From the NCBI GenBank assembly GCA_025093555.1, contig JAIWNF010000014.1:62001-126000 (forward strand): a stretch of 64,000 nucleotides of DNA, given 5' to 3'. This DNA comes from Circinella umbellata (lineage: Eukaryota > Mucoromycota > Mucoromycetes > Mucorales > Lichtheimiaceae). This document shows, piece after piece, positions 11,150-23,794 of the stretch. The notes beneath the pieces were generated by a model. The model made no database searches, had not been told where the DNA came from, and worked only from the letters and a program-made list of their open reading frames with translations. The position numbers were made by a program, and so were the translations under genes. Within the stretch, counting starts at the first letter, position 1. The number at the start of each line of letters is the position of its first letter.

Positions 11150-11889
11150 TCTATTATCAATTCTATTTCCCGGTATGTAACACCCCCGGGTCATTTCTTA
11201 TTTCAAGTAACCCAAGTCATATGACGTGTCTTATATTCTTATACCTATCAGACTCCTTTTTGTTTTTGTTTATCATCATATATCAGATATAATATCCAAA
11301 GAAAAAGGAATCCCGATCATTATAATAAATAAATTGAGTTTTTTTTAACCCCCCCCCTTCAAGACATTTAAATTGGGTACAAATTTAAGCAAACAGAGAC
11401 TTTTTGTAGTATAAATTATAATGTTTTATTTAACGGCACTATACGTATCCTTATCAAGAATCAGCAAAAAATACATATGATTATATAATTATACTAGTAC
11501 AATAATAAGTGTTAGAAGTTTTTTTCTTTGTATAAAACTATAATAAATGAGAAGATATTGTCAGCGTTCCTCAATTCAACTACGCACGTATTATATCGAT
11601 ACGTATCAAAAAGCAATGTTCTCATTTATGTACTATTTATTATTATCGCTTGGCGGTTATTATATATCATATTGTATACGTAATTAAATAACGCTTGAAT
11701 GCTAATAATATAGAAGAAGAAAATATCAATATATCTACCGTGTATGATACAATTATATATAAAAGAGGTTGTATATTTTATTGAAAGAAATACTGTAAAA
11801 TATTAATAAAAAAAGTGTGGGTGTGACGGATAGATAGAAAAGTTGTATAATAACATAGTGACATACAAAAATCATATGATTTAATAAAA
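11150..11889. other. Intergenic between TERT and dioxygenase pseudogene, unit A
   Basis: The two genes converge here. The DNA is AT-rich with a C9 run near 11350 and several short palindromic TACGTA-type words. No gene is supported. Unit C carries an almost identical stretch and unit B a diverged one. Confidence 0.5.
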
Positions 11890-13084
11890 TTATGATTTGA
11901 TTGGGGTAGCAAGATTGTAAATAACAGCCCCTTCACCTAATAAACAAATTAATGTTATATAATAAGTCAAGTAATGAACACAATAAGTAAAGAGAACACA
12001 ATAACTTACTATAGTCCTTTCCCTCTTCACGTTCATACGATGGAGGGAAAAGATTTCGTTTTTCAGCGTAATAGTGATTACGCATATCACCTTCACGAGC
12101 TGCATTATAAGTCAAATAAACAGCAATTCTAGAATTACGTATTGGTATTGTTATTACCAGATCGATGAGCAAGATAAGCACCAAAAATAAGGACAGATCC
12201 CTAAATAATAGACAAGAAGTTGATAACAAGGGAAAAGAAAGAACATGTATATATTAGCATTTTGGTTTTTTTTTTTTACTTAGCATTGCGCTATATACAC
12301 ATTATTTAGTTGAACAACAGCAGCTCTGCTGCTAGTAATAAAAGTAATGAACGTCATACAGGTTGTAAATAAATAGGTTTCCACTCTTGTTTATTACACC
12401 AATCGACAGCAATAGATCCATCATGTTTTTCTTGTGGTAAAATTCCGCGTTCAAATTGGTTTTTATGTGATCCAGGTACAACTTCTAGACAGCCATTTTC
12501 AGCAGTAGTAGGATCAATAGTGAACATAACAGTCATATGAGAAGATTGACAAAATTGAACAAAAGCAGGAGCATCTTGATGAGCAGGAAATCCTATTAAT
12601 ATTATATATAATTATTAGCCATTGTCGTTACATAACAATTAGGTAAGCTATTACATGAATAGATATATAATATTTTCTTTCATTCAAGAATAACAAATTT
12701 CTTTAGCATACGTACCTCTACCACCGGGAAAGTTTATATTTGACTTTTTCTTTGAACAATTATATTTTTCATTGTGAAGCTTTTCCAAAACATCTAAAAG
12801 TCTTTGACTTTTAACATAACCAGACATGGCTTCATGAAATGGAGTAAAATTTTCGGTACGGAATAGCTGATTTTCACCGGAAACAGTATTGGTTTCATAA
12901 TATTGCATCCATTTACCCTTTTCTTTACCCCAATTTTGGAGCTCATGACAATAATTTGTTAAAGTTTAATGTTCTTGAATAGAAAGAAATCATTGATCAT
13001 CAAATATCCATTTTCTTTATAAGATTCAAGTTGTTCGGTAGATAAGCCATAGGGTTGAGTATTCTGTACAGAAGAATTAGTCAT
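11890..13084 (-). pseudogene. Phytanoyl-CoA-dioxygenase-like (PhnY/TmpA-like) pseudogene, unit A
   Basis: This is the counterpart of the intact unit C gene at 33466-34650. The start codon (13084) and the segments encoding MTVMFTIDPTTAENGCLEV and the C-terminal ATPIKS are still readable. The codon pair for QA in the intact copy (CAAGCT) reads TAAACT here (near 12967-12972), giving an in-frame stop about 40 residues in. Small indels around 12720-12770 also shift the frame near the first-exon donor. It probably encodes no enzyme. Confidence 0.8.
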
Positions 13085-13848
13085 TCTTAATTGATTAATT
13101 GGTTTGATCTTTGTTAAGTAGTAGTAGTGCTGACAGGTCGACTTGGTAATGACTTGAGTTTGTTTGTTTTACTACGTATAGAAACAAAAGGGAAAAAAAC
13201 ATCAAATTCCAAAGTTTATATATTATGTAAAATATAGAAAATACAAACCAATAAATAAGCAAATAGTGTAAAAAAATATCAAGAAAACATCGTTCCTCGG
13301 AAGCGCTCGCTTGAAGCGATTCATGTTGTGTAAACAATTACATAAGTTTGTGTTCTCACGAACCTGCGCAACATAGAGTACATAACAGATCTTTTGCAGG
13401 ATACCTTTAAAAAACTGAATATAAAGAGGGGGCCTAGAACTTTTACTCAGGAACGTAAAAAAAAAGATGACTAGGTAGATATTATACGAATCCACGTGGC
13501 ATCGAAGAATGTCCAAACTTATTATCATCATGGGAAGAAGAAAAGGTAGAAAATCGATAATGATAATGCCTCACAGAGAAATAGAGACTGAAGATAGACA
13601 CTGTATAAAGAAGGGCTGATGACGATTTGTACAATGATAACATCAGAACTAAATCAGGTAAAATTGTACAAAAGCTTGTATATTCCCTAGTTTGAATCCC
13701 TGAAAATTACGTGCCATTCCGCGGAACCAGTTCAAAAAGCCCCTTATAAGGGTTCCCCTTTAATGTTATTAATCAAATGAATAACATATTTTATATCGTT
13801 GCCTTCATTTGCTAATTATAACAAGATATTTACTCCATATACAAAAAA
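13085..13848. promoter_or_regulatory. Divergent intergenic region, unit A
   Basis: It lies between the two pseudogenes and is homologous to the unit C promoter at 34651-35429. It keeps CCACGTGG (near 13493), TTCCGCGGAA and CCTTATAAGG (near 13740). Conservation of these three words in a copy whose genes are broken may only reflect recent duplication. Confidence 0.45.
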
Positions 13849-14750
13849 ATGAATTCTGAAATTTCAAATCAAGTTGTTGATACTGTATTCAAAGTTCTTA
13901 TCGATGGAGGCAGTAAACAAGATTATATTGGTGAAAAAATTTCCCAACTTGAACATAGTCTTCAAGCTGCTGTTCAAGCATTAGAGACCAGTAACGTATT
14001 TTTATTGTATTATCATCAATAATTATATGATACTAAAAAGACCTATACTATTATGCTAAAACTATTTCTATAGAGGCAGATAATGAAACAATATTGGCGG
14101 CACTTTTGCATGATATTGGTCAGTTTGCAACATCTGCCGATCAAAAACAATGATGTTCTGTGATACTTCTGCGCTCGCAGAACTAGAGCCAACAAATTCT
14201 ACTACCACTTCTCCCAATTCAACCATTAGTGTTGGAGTCACTGGCCATGAACGTATCGGTGCTGAATATCTCCGCAAACTAGGATTTTCGAACAAAGTGG
14301 CTCAACTAGTTGAATCACATGTACCGGTCAAACGTTATCTAACAGGAAAGGACCATAGTTACTATGAAAGTTTAAGTGGCGCTAGTAAACTATCTTTAAA
14401 GTATCAGGTAAAGCCTCCATCATTGACTTTTATAAATCATACCATCAGTGTTTGCTGGAATGTGTTTTAGCTATAGCAGTGGATATATATATATATATAT
14501 AATATAAGAAAATGTATACTGTAGTAGAATATGAGACGAACTGACTGACCCATTTATACACTATAATTTATTTATCTAGGGTGGCCCATTTAAACCAGAA
14601 CAAGTGCAAGAGTTTGAAGAAGATCCTTTATTTGAATTAAAAGTTCAAGTCCGGAAATGGGATGATGCTGCTAAAGTGGTTGGTCTTGAATTACCTGATC
14701 TTGAATCATATCGACAAATGGCTGTGGACCATCTTATGAACAAAAGATAA
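13849..14750 (+). pseudogene. PhnZ/TmpB-like HD-domain oxygenase pseudogene, unit A
   Basis: This is the counterpart of the intact unit C gene at 35430-36358. The first exon (MNSEISNQVV...), the HD box LHDIGQ and the later iron-ligand region are recognisable. After GCCGATCAAAAACAA the reading hits TGA (near 14151): unit C has AAATGATCTGTG, while this copy has AATGATGTTCTGTG, a net two-base change that breaks frame. Downstream the protein resumes in another frame (starting MMFCDTSALAELEP). The C-terminus is also altered (HLMNKR then stop). Unit B has the same lesion. Confidence 0.85.
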
Positions 14751-14963
14751 AGTAGCAGCTACATTAGCATAATTAATTTACAATAAATAATAATAAGTTG
14801 TAGAGTATTTCCTAGTACATGAATAACATGTGACAGTTTAAAAAAAATACATAAGCACGTTTTTATATTCAAGAGACAAAAAACATAATATAAAATGGAT
14901 ATTTGTATTGATATATATGATAAAGAAAAGTAGAAAAGAGAAAAAAATAGGTACGTAGATTTA

Positions 14964-15550
14964 TTATAGATCAATCAAAGGTGCTTCTTCAATAGGTTTT
15001 GATTGTTGGACTGGTTGCTGAGGTTGGGATGAAGGAGGTGTTGGGGTATGATTAGGAACAGAAGGGTACATGGGTTGTTGGGGTTGCTGTGGTTGTTGTG
15101 ACAACTGCGGATAAGGTTGTTGAAATTGCTGAGATTGTTGATGTGTATATTGAGATTGAGAAATGTTTTGGATAATTGGAGGTTGAACAGATTGTTGCTG
15201 CTGTTTAGGTACTGGTGATCCAGTGTACGTAGCCATATTTTTGTGGTTGTTCGGTTTGATAAGGATATGACACAGGTGGTGCATTTGGAGCACCATTATG
15301 AGTTAATGTGGAATATGTGGATGGATAATTGTTGGTAGGAGGTTGCATGGTAGGGTACAAAGAAGAAACAGGCTGCTGTTGTATTGGTGAAGTAGGCGTG
15401 ATAGGGTATTGAGCTCCTGCATGATTTTGAGTCCCTGTTGAAGAAAAAGTTCCTCGATTATAAGAATTTGCTACTCGTTGCTAAAGTAATTGATTATATT
15501 TTTTTAGAGACATATTCAATTTTTCATGCAGCTCAGCAAATTTTTCTAAG
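14964..15550 (-). pseudogene. VPS27 3'-end fragment, unit A
   Basis: Only the last exon of VPS27 is present, cut at the duplication breakpoint inside KFAELHEKL. It is Gln/Pro-rich and ends [12 protein letters not shown] to TAG change (LLQQR region, near 15483) and a frameshift near 15235 (ATATTTTTG in place of GTATTGTTG) break it relative to the complete gene at 36579-39146. Confidence 0.85.
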
Positions 15551-15752
15551 TGGATTATAATTCGTTGGACTGAGTTTTAATCCAATGTTAACTTAGCTGA
15601 AGGTTCCTCTCTTTTGTTTTTTTCTTCGTAGCAACTATTTTCTTTGTTCCCCTGTGAGCAAAGATCATGGGCTTCCATATATACATACAAACAAAAAGTT
15701 TGGAATGATTTCGTTGTGTGATTCAGACTTGTACAATAATCTTGGTTTTTTT

Positions 15753-16331
15753 CTAACCCTAAACAACAATTATTTTTACATTTTCTTTATTTTCTTTATT
15801 GGAAATGAAAATGAGCTTTTTCAACTGCGCGTAGTGGTTGGATAACTCTGGTTATTTTTCGTTTTTGCGATCATCGGTTTTTCGCCAGAGCATTATAAAA
15901 AAAAGAAAAGTATAAAGATCGTCCCTGTGAGTACATTTGATCTGTTTTACTTTTAATGTCGCGCGGATTTTTTTCTTGCATGACTTCAATGATTTCATTT
16001 TTTTGATTTATTTATCTATTAGGTGAAAGTAATCCTTTTCAGTTGATTGATAAAAAAAAATTTGGTGTCATAATCAAATCGCAAGAGAATCACGTTACTG
16101 TTCGCTACAGGCGTTTGATTCAATCATTGTTAGTTTGGTATATCCTGTTCGTAACCATGCTTGCGGTGTAGAGAAGCTACAATAATTGGATCATTGACTT
16201 TTGAAGAAAGTTATGCTTCTCTTGGGTTTTTTTTTTGGATGTTGACGGGATATGGAAGCCTGATAATAAATAAAGCTTTTTTCCTCCTCGATGTCAAGGC
16301 AGGTCTTCGTCCTGAGGAGGATGGATCCAAT
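15753..16331 (+). ncRNA. Candidate telomerase RNA core, unit B
   Basis: The sequence is nearly identical to the unit A block: template CTAACCCTAA at 15753-15762, pseudoknot at 15846-15922 with the same stems and U-rich/A-rich junctions, and the closed domain ending at about 16331. In this unit the block is followed directly by the TERT start codon at 16797, so the native spacing between core and TERT is about 470 bp. Confidence 0.55.
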
Positions 16332-16796
16332 GATACTTGTGTGCTTTTTTTTTTCGAAAAGCATATTAGCATTGGTGAACTAAGACCTTGACAACAATGA
16401 CAAGAAAAAGTTTGCCTGGAGACGAAGTCGTCATAGTAATTTGAAGTTAACGATAGTGGGTGGTTTAATTTAAGAATGATTGTTTTTTTTTTCTTTTATT
16501 CGTGACATTTTTCAAATAAACAAATCGTTGGTATTTAATATCATACTTTAAACTTCAAACTCTTTTATCATTTGACTTCAGTAAGAGCGTCAGCCTATTA
16601 TCAATGTACAATGTATGTTTTTATTGTCGATATGCTCTTTTAGAGAAATAATGATTTTCTTGAGGCAACTTGTACATTCGAGAAAAAAAAATCAAAGTCA
16701 GGGCTTCTTTCCAAAAAAAGAAAAGTACTGAATGTTATTATAGACCGTTTTAACTTTTTGTTTCTTTCACCCCACTTACTCCAACGGAGGTCAACA

Positions 16797-19700
16797 ATGT
16801 CAAAATACCCAAGTCATTTCAAAAAGTTTTTTAAAAATATATTAACGATCGATCAATATCTTTTTCAGACATTCAACATTGATTTAAAAGATGTGGATTC
16901 TATGGTTGATCAAGAAGTACTTCAAAATAGAATCGTAGATCGTATTGTCATTGGAATTCCTTATTTAGTTATGGAGTATGGAGGTACAGAGGATCCCCGT
17001 TAATTTCATATCCGTTAATTTTCACACCCCAATAACTTCATAAAAAATGAAGGAAAGGTAAAACTAACATAAGAAAATTTTCACATCCTCCTTAATTTCA
17101 CTTTCACAGCACTTGGCGGCATTGAATCCTTAACGGATATGTAAATCAAAAAAAATTATGTGATAAATATAAGGATTGTAATTAAATTAGTATACAGGAT
17201 GGGTTACTTTTTTTATTACGCCATTTGCATGTTTTTTATGAAAGGTTTACTCAATGTTTATTTTCTTCTTGTTTTTCTCGTTTCAAGTTTTTGCATATAG
17301 TACTGATATCAGGTGCCTTAAACAGCTTGAATTCATTTTTAGCCCATCATGATAGCGATCGGTTTGTCATGGTTTCTGGGTTAAGTTTTTTTTTTTCTCA
17401 GTCAGAATACTATACTGTTCAGCTGCCAAGCCAACGTTAGATTCGGTTCCTGTCATTTTATTTTGGTATGTATAAAGCAAAAATATAGAAAGATGAAAAG
17501 AAAATAAATTATCTCTGCACTATATATAACTGTTTTCAAAAGCAAAAAAAGTGTTATAGACGTGCTCAAATAAAAAAAAGAAGTAGTTACAAAAATGCAT
17601 CAAGAACAATCGTATAAAAATAACTTATTAATTAATACGTATTATGATACAATAAAAGATATACAGTAATGAGCTGAAGTATTCAATATATGCACATTCT
17701 TGGAGAAAAACTTCATAGTATCCGTTAATTTTCACACCCCTTCATTTTCACAAAAAAAATGGAAAATGGCCCTATGAAATTAACGGGGATCCTCTGTAGT
17801 ACTTTTAATTATGGGCAGGGCAGTATCAGTAGTAGCAATAAAAGAAAATCTATGAACGAAGTATGTATATAAGTGTTTATGTGTGTAAAGAATTATGGAT
17901 CGCTTTTTTTTTTGTTATTTTTTTCATGCATAATAGTAATAAGATTAAATATGTATAAGCTTATCAATGAAATTCGATGTGAAATACTTACTGCACGTAA
18001 AGGTTCGGAGCATATGTTAAAATCTGGTGCTTATTTAGTAAATATTTGAATTTTTCCTTCACTGATAAAAGTGTAATCTTATCAAATATATTAAAAACAG
18101 CGCAAACGTATTCATCCATCAATATATTTTATTATAATAATAGAGCTTGGATCGAGATCATTCAAACAAAAGGATTATCATGGAAAAAATGCCAAATACT
18201 ATTATTAATGAATTATTAAACCATGAATGGAATATATTGTTAAAATGGTTAGTAAAAAAGAAAAATTACGTGTAATGTTTCTTTATCATATTTACCTCCA
18301 ACTGATATGTTCCCGTCCGCTTTTTTTTTCATAGTATTGGAGAAAAAGCCATGAGACAATTGATAACAAACATTGTATTGTTTGTAGGAGTTTCAAATGA
18401 TAATTACTATCAATTATCAGGTTCATCATAATATTTTCTTTTATACTTGTTTGACCATTTATATATATATTGAAGTTGACATTACAGTTTTAACTGTTAT
18501 ATGTTTTTTTTAGGTCCGTATTAATTTTATAATGGATAGTATTAGTAATAGTAACAACAAGCAATAACAGAATTATTCTAGTACCATGGACATCACCAAT
18601 ACTAGCAATTACATCATACGTCCATCTTTAATGCTTTACAATAACAATTTTTTCCAAAATCCATCCACATGGATGATGGATACTACTGAGGAACAATTGA
18701 AAATCATTTTCCCAAAAGAATTTGAAAAGGTTAGAGTAATTACCTAATGTGTTTCTCTGAATAGTTGTTAAATTTTCAGTTGCTTTATAATTACGTAGAA
18801 AAGAAAAAAGTTTCCACGACGGTTGGACACTATTAAGAATATTATTGAAAAGATCATTCAAGAAAATGCTAAATCAAAACCAAGATCATTATTGATCCAA
18901 TATTGCCCATACCCAAAGGTACAATTTTGTTATTTTTATCATTTATGTTGGAATAGGAACTTGATTGTAATCTAATTTTTGATGAACATACCTCTATAAT
19001 ATATAATATATTATTATTAGGCTGATAGTCCTCTTGACCAGATGGAAACATTACCCAATCAAGTATGTATAAAAGTTTTTTCACATTAACATTTGTTGGG
19101 TTTCTTTTTTTTAACTTGCCAACATTTTTTTTTTCCTTCATAGTTGTGTCAATTCATTCTTCAACAAACCAAACATGTGTTCCCGATTGAATTTTTTGGA
19201 TCCGAAGAAAACTTCAAACATATCTTAGCACGTATGTATATATTATTATTAATAATAGTGCTTTAACAAAAAAAAATGCATTTATTTATCAATAAACATG
19301 TTGTAATATTTAGTTGTGAAGAAAGTATTAAAGATTGGAAAAAGAGAAGTAGTATACTTACCTGATATGCTCAAAGAATTTGATGTAAGTTATTATAATA
19401 ATAATATTAGAGTGATAGAATATGTATTAATCAATCATTTATCTATACTGTAATAATATTAGTTAACAGTGTGTCAATGGCTTAAATCACCACGAGATCC
19501 AAACACTGTGGATCGCGGTCAAGACGAAATCAACAAAGAAAAGCAACTTTTATATCCAGCTATTGCATGGTTTATTAACGATTATGTTTTCAATTTGATC
19601 AAGGTATTAATAACAGACAAATTGTCCCGATTGATTTGCATCATTATTCAATTTGTGACATTTGATTTAATGTCACCATTACTGTTATTATTTTAGTCAT

Positions 19701-22580
19701 ATTTTTATGTAACTGAAGCCAGTACCACAAGTAATAAAATTGTTTTTTTCCATGCCAATGTGTGGAAGAAAAAATCCATGGAATTGGTTAAAGAACTTCT
19801 CACTGACCAGCGATACGAAAAAGTGGATTCTACTGTAAGTTATAATAAAACAAATATTTAACTATATATATAACTAATTCTTAAAGTACATTAACGAATG
19901 AATAAAATAGTCAAATAGATCCTCAACAGCAAAGATCCGATTTGTTCCCAAAGGAAAAAGTATTAGAATTATTACAGATATGGTAAATACATTTGTTTAT
20001 TTTATATAATATCAATGCGCGCAGATCAAAATTTTTTAAGCTAACTTTAGATTAACATTTATGTAGTCGAATATCAATCGACGCAACAAGTCAAAACTTC
20101 GTAAGGCATTAAAAGTCCTTGATTATGAACGAAGTCGTAAGCAATTCGAATCTGTTGGTAAATCGGTAACCAATTCATTGGATCTTTTTGAAAAGCTTTC
20201 AAATTATAAATCAAACATTTTTAAGAACATCCCTAAAGAGTAAGTATCAAAAGTAACGGGTTTCGTATACTGTATATGTATTTGTAATATATACATAGTA
20301 ACAATTACAATTATATCTGTAGTCAAGCATTACATTTTGTAAAAACAGATGTTATGAGCAGTTTTGATTCTATTGATCAATGCTTACTCTTGGAGATCTT
20401 GAAAAATACTTTAGAAAAGGTTGGTAGTATATATCAATTAAAGCTATAATAATTGCTTATTAAAATTAGTTAGACGGTAATAATGGTAAATATGCGTGTA
20501 CGAGTTAGAGTAAGAGAGACTACTAACAAATATTCAACAAAATGTAGCAATACAATTACAAGTCATTTGTCACTACATACAGTCGATCTGGTAAAACCAG
20601 GTGGAAGTCTGAGTTATGTGTAGAAACACCTAGTAAGTAGTTTTAAATCTATTATTTGAATAAAATAGAATGATATTATGTCAAGGCTAACAAACAATCG
20701 ATTCAATAAAAGGTACATCTTCATCATCCGAAAAAGAAATACAAAAATTAGCAGAAAAATTTACTCAATCTATTTGGATTGAAGGTGTAAGTTTGTATTG
20801 TTATTATTTTTATGTGCTGATGAAAAAGCTACATTATTGACTGAATAACTGACTTTTTTTTTAACTCCATCTGTTTATATATAATTCTTAGCCTAATCAT
20901 ACATCTCAAAATAGCGAAGAATTACTTCAATTGATTGCTGATCATATTCAAAACAGTGTTACCAAAGTCTGCTATTTTCTTTTTTTTTCTTTTTCTAACA
21001 ATTACTTAACTAATCAATATCACATATTGCAAAACACTGCTTCTTAGATTCAAGGTAACAACTATCGACAAACTATTGGAATTCCACAAGGATCATGTTT
21101 GTCAACTATGCTCTGTGATCATTTTTATACACAAATGGAAAATGAGTGTTTAGAATTCATTAAACACGACCCAAATGCTGTAAGCCTTTTTTATTATTTT
21201 TATAATTTTATTTTGCAGTTATTTGTTTATACAATATACTGATATATATAATCATCTATTGCCAATGGTAACTAATTATTTCTTTTCTTTATACTAATTT
21301 TATCATTAGTTGCTGCTTCGATATGTTGACGACTTTTTGCTTATTACACCTAATGCTACTACTATCAAACAATTTTGTCTTTTTATTGAACAAGGTTTGA
21401 GCTATTATATGATTTAGTATAATACTTCCTCTTTTTTCCTTCTGTCTTGTATAGCTTTTATAAATAACATTTTTCTGATTTATTAGGCAAAAACAATTAT
21501 GGAGTAAGATTTAATCAAGCAAAATCAGCAACGACTCTTGAAGATATGAATCACATTCCATTTTGGAATGAATCTGGTACCTTATTTCCTTTTATTTTAT
21601 TTCTATTTTGCAAACTATTTAACATATCTTGTTACAATCATTTCCCGCATAATACGTACGTACTGAACTTTATCACTATTAAATGAATTTGTATTTAGAA
21701 TTATCATGGTGTGGATTAAACATCAATACCAGTACTTTGGATATCAGTTCGGATTTCTCAAGATATAGAAAGAACAGTACGAATATACATATATTCCTTT
21801 GAAATATTTGAATTAACAATGTCAGATCAAATTATGATGTGCTGCTAATATGTTTATCCATCTCTCTTCTATTATTTCATCATTCAGATATGCGTGATTT
21901 GATGACTTTAAAATTTGTTTCTTATTATAAGGATATTCAACGACAAATAACCCAGTAAGTATAAGAGAGAGAGAAAAACCAAGCATCTAGATTCTACATT
22001 ACTGTATATATGTAAATGAAGAAAATACTATACTAATGATCTTCATACATCTTTTTTTTTTTGAAAAAAAAAAGAACTATTAAAACAAAACAAACTCGAC
22101 TTTTGGTTGATGTTGACTTTAATGCAAGAGATACCATTTACCGAAATCTATTTGAAGCTTATTTACTTTCAGCTTTAAAATTTCGTATCTATGTTCGACA
22201 ATTGTTTATGTATAATAAGAAAGTTTCCTGGAAAATTATATTCAGTAAAGTGTCATTATATATATCAAGTTATCTTTTTTTTACGTTGTATGATACATAA
22301 AATACTAATTGGAGAAACTGTTTATATATACATATATATAGAAACTTTATTACAGGCACAAAAAGAAACATCATCAAGGCTATCACCATACTTGAATCAT
22401 TCCAGTATACGTATTTTATTCCTATACGCTTTTTGCAAAATTCTCAATCGGAAACGTAAATCATTTGGGACTTTGTTAAAGCTTTTAGAAAATGAATTGA
22501 GAAAACAAAAACTATCGAGAAATGTTAAAAGAATGATTGTAAACTGGCCTTCATGTAGTTTAATCAATTTACCATTGTAA
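16797..22580 (+). pseudogene. TERT: Telomerase reverse transcriptase, unit B (N-terminus kept, exon 1 interrupted)
   Basis: This is the only copy with the N-terminal (TEN) region: MSKYPSHFKKFFKNIL at the start, then small exons near 17945-18037, 18144-18247 and 18335-18420. The last gives IGEKAMRQLITNIVLF and NDNYYQLSG, matching the TERT pattern IGD..(V).LL...VF....YLQ(V)SG. Later exons follow the unit A structure (18799-18918, 19463 onward) and all reverse transcriptase motifs are present. The T-motif exon is open (KKVLKIGKREVVYLPD) where units A and C have a stop. Problems: an 810-bp element in exon 1 that introduces stops, a 2-base deletion after GGTCCG (18514-18519), and the same CAATAACAG stop as the other units. 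The first exon boundaries (17860 donor) are uncertain in phase. Confidence 0.82.
16987..17796. mobile_element. TA-flanked terminal-inverted-repeat element (Tc1/mariner-pogo type MITE)
   Basis: Terminal inverted repeats are CAGAGGATCCCCGTTAATTT and its complement, about 24 bp in total. TA duplications are at 16985-16986 and 17797-17798. The word TATCCGTTAATTTTCACACC appears just inside the left end and again near the right end in the same orientation. There is no transposase; the ORF at 17225-17440 resembles nothing known to me. Removing the element plus one TA restores an open TERT frame (GGA GGT AGT ACT TTT). Confidence 0.9.
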
Positions 22581-23321
22581 TCTATTACGTATCAGTTCTA
22601 TTTCCCGGTTATTTCTCTTTATAAATAATTCAAGTCATATGACGCATTTTATATTCTTGTACCTATCAGATTCTTTTTTATATTTTATTTATCATCATAA
22701 ATATCAAATATGATTCCCAAAGACAAACGAATCCCGATCAGTATGGTAAATTAATTGAGTTTTTTTAACAAAAAAAATCCAAGACATCTAGTTTACCTAT
22801 GTATAAAATTGGGTACAAATTTAAGCAAACAGAGACTTTCTGTAGTATAAATTATTATGTTTTGTTTAACGGCACTATACGTATTCTTATCAAGAATCAA
22901 CAAAAAATACATATGATTATATATTGTCCTACAATAGTAAGTGTTGGAAGTTTTTTTTCTTTGTATAAAACTATAATAAATGAAAAGATCTTGTATAGCG
23001 TTCTTCAATTCAACTACGCACGTATAATATCGATACGTATCAAAAAGCAATTTTCTCATTTATGTACTATTATTCCTTGGCAGTTATTATATATCATATA
23101 GTATACGTAGTTAAATAACGCTTGAATACTAATAATATAGGAGAAGAAAATATCAATATATATAATAAATATGATACGATAATATATAAAGAGGTTGTAT
23201 ATTTTATTGAAATAAATAAATCATTATTTTAAAGAAATGTGGGTGTGACGGAGAGATAGAAAAATTGTATAATAAAGTAGTGACATACAAAAATCATATG
23301 ATTTAATAAAGTTATGATTTG
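22581..23321. other. Intergenic between TERT and dioxygenase remnant, unit B
   Basis: Diverged counterpart of 11150-11889. An opposing pair of roughly 90-100 codon frames (22793-23059 and 22799-23101) overlaps on the two strands. Neither is kept in units A or C, so I do not call a gene. Confidence 0.5.
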
Positions 23322-23794
23322 ATTGGGGTAGCAAGATTGTAACTAACAGCCCCTTCACCTAATAAACAAATTAATGTTATATAACAAGTCGAGTAATCAA
23401 CATAATGAGTAAAGAGATCACAATAACTTACTATAGCCTTTCCCTCTTCACGTTCATACGATAGAGGGAAAAGTTTTCGTTTTTCAGCCTAATAGTGATT
23501 ACGCATATCACCTTCACGAGCTGCATTATAAGTCAAATAAACAGCAATTCTAGAATTATTGGTATTGTTATTACCAGATCGATGAGCAAGATAAGCACCA
23601 AAAATAAGGACAGATCCCTAAATAATAGACGAGAAGTTGATAACAAGGGAAAAGAAAGAATATGTATATATTCGCTTTTTGGTTTTTTTTTTACTTAGCA
23701 TTGCGCTATATACACATTATTTAGTTGAACAACAGCAGCTCTGCTGCTAGTAATAAAAGTAATGAACGTCATACAGGTTGTAAATAAACAGGTT
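23322..23794 (-). pseudogene. Dioxygenase 3' remnant, unit B
   Basis: The last two exons of the PhnY/TmpA-like gene and a few codons of the preceding exon remain. The sequence then jumps, at AACAGGTT/TTACTACATA, to what is promoter sequence in the other units. About 0.7 kb, including the start codon and the HxD iron-binding exon, is deleted. Confidence 0.85.

Larger units (their letters stand above)
2126..15560 (+). repeat. Tandem unit A of a threefold segmental duplication
   Basis: The unit begins at TTCGTTGGACTGAG and ends with a truncated VPS27 3' exon plus the 10-bp filler TGGATTATAA. Contents are the candidate telomerase RNA block, an alternative segment in place of the TERT N-terminal exons, TERT exons, a 2.48 kb inverted-repeat element, a dioxygenase pseudogene, an HD-domain pseudogene and a VPS27 fragment. 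From the start to past the TERT stop it is nearly identical to unit C apart from the inserted element. From the dioxygenase onward it matches unit B instead. Confidence 0.93.

Noticed and set aside
16985..17798. The MITE acting as a functional GT-AG intron of TERT
   Set aside because: Splicing at the available GT and AG gives a frame that ends within a few codons (stop after AAT CTA).
10760..22580. 129-codon plus-strand frames starting MFDNCLCIIRKFPGK (10760-11149 and 22191-22580) as separate genes
   Set aside because: Their 3' parts are the last TERT exon in its proper frame; the 5' parts read through TERT exon and intron sequence out of frame.
22793..23101. Overlapping opposite-strand frames in unit B after TERT
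   Set aside because: Indels in units A and C destroy both frames, and no family is recognised.
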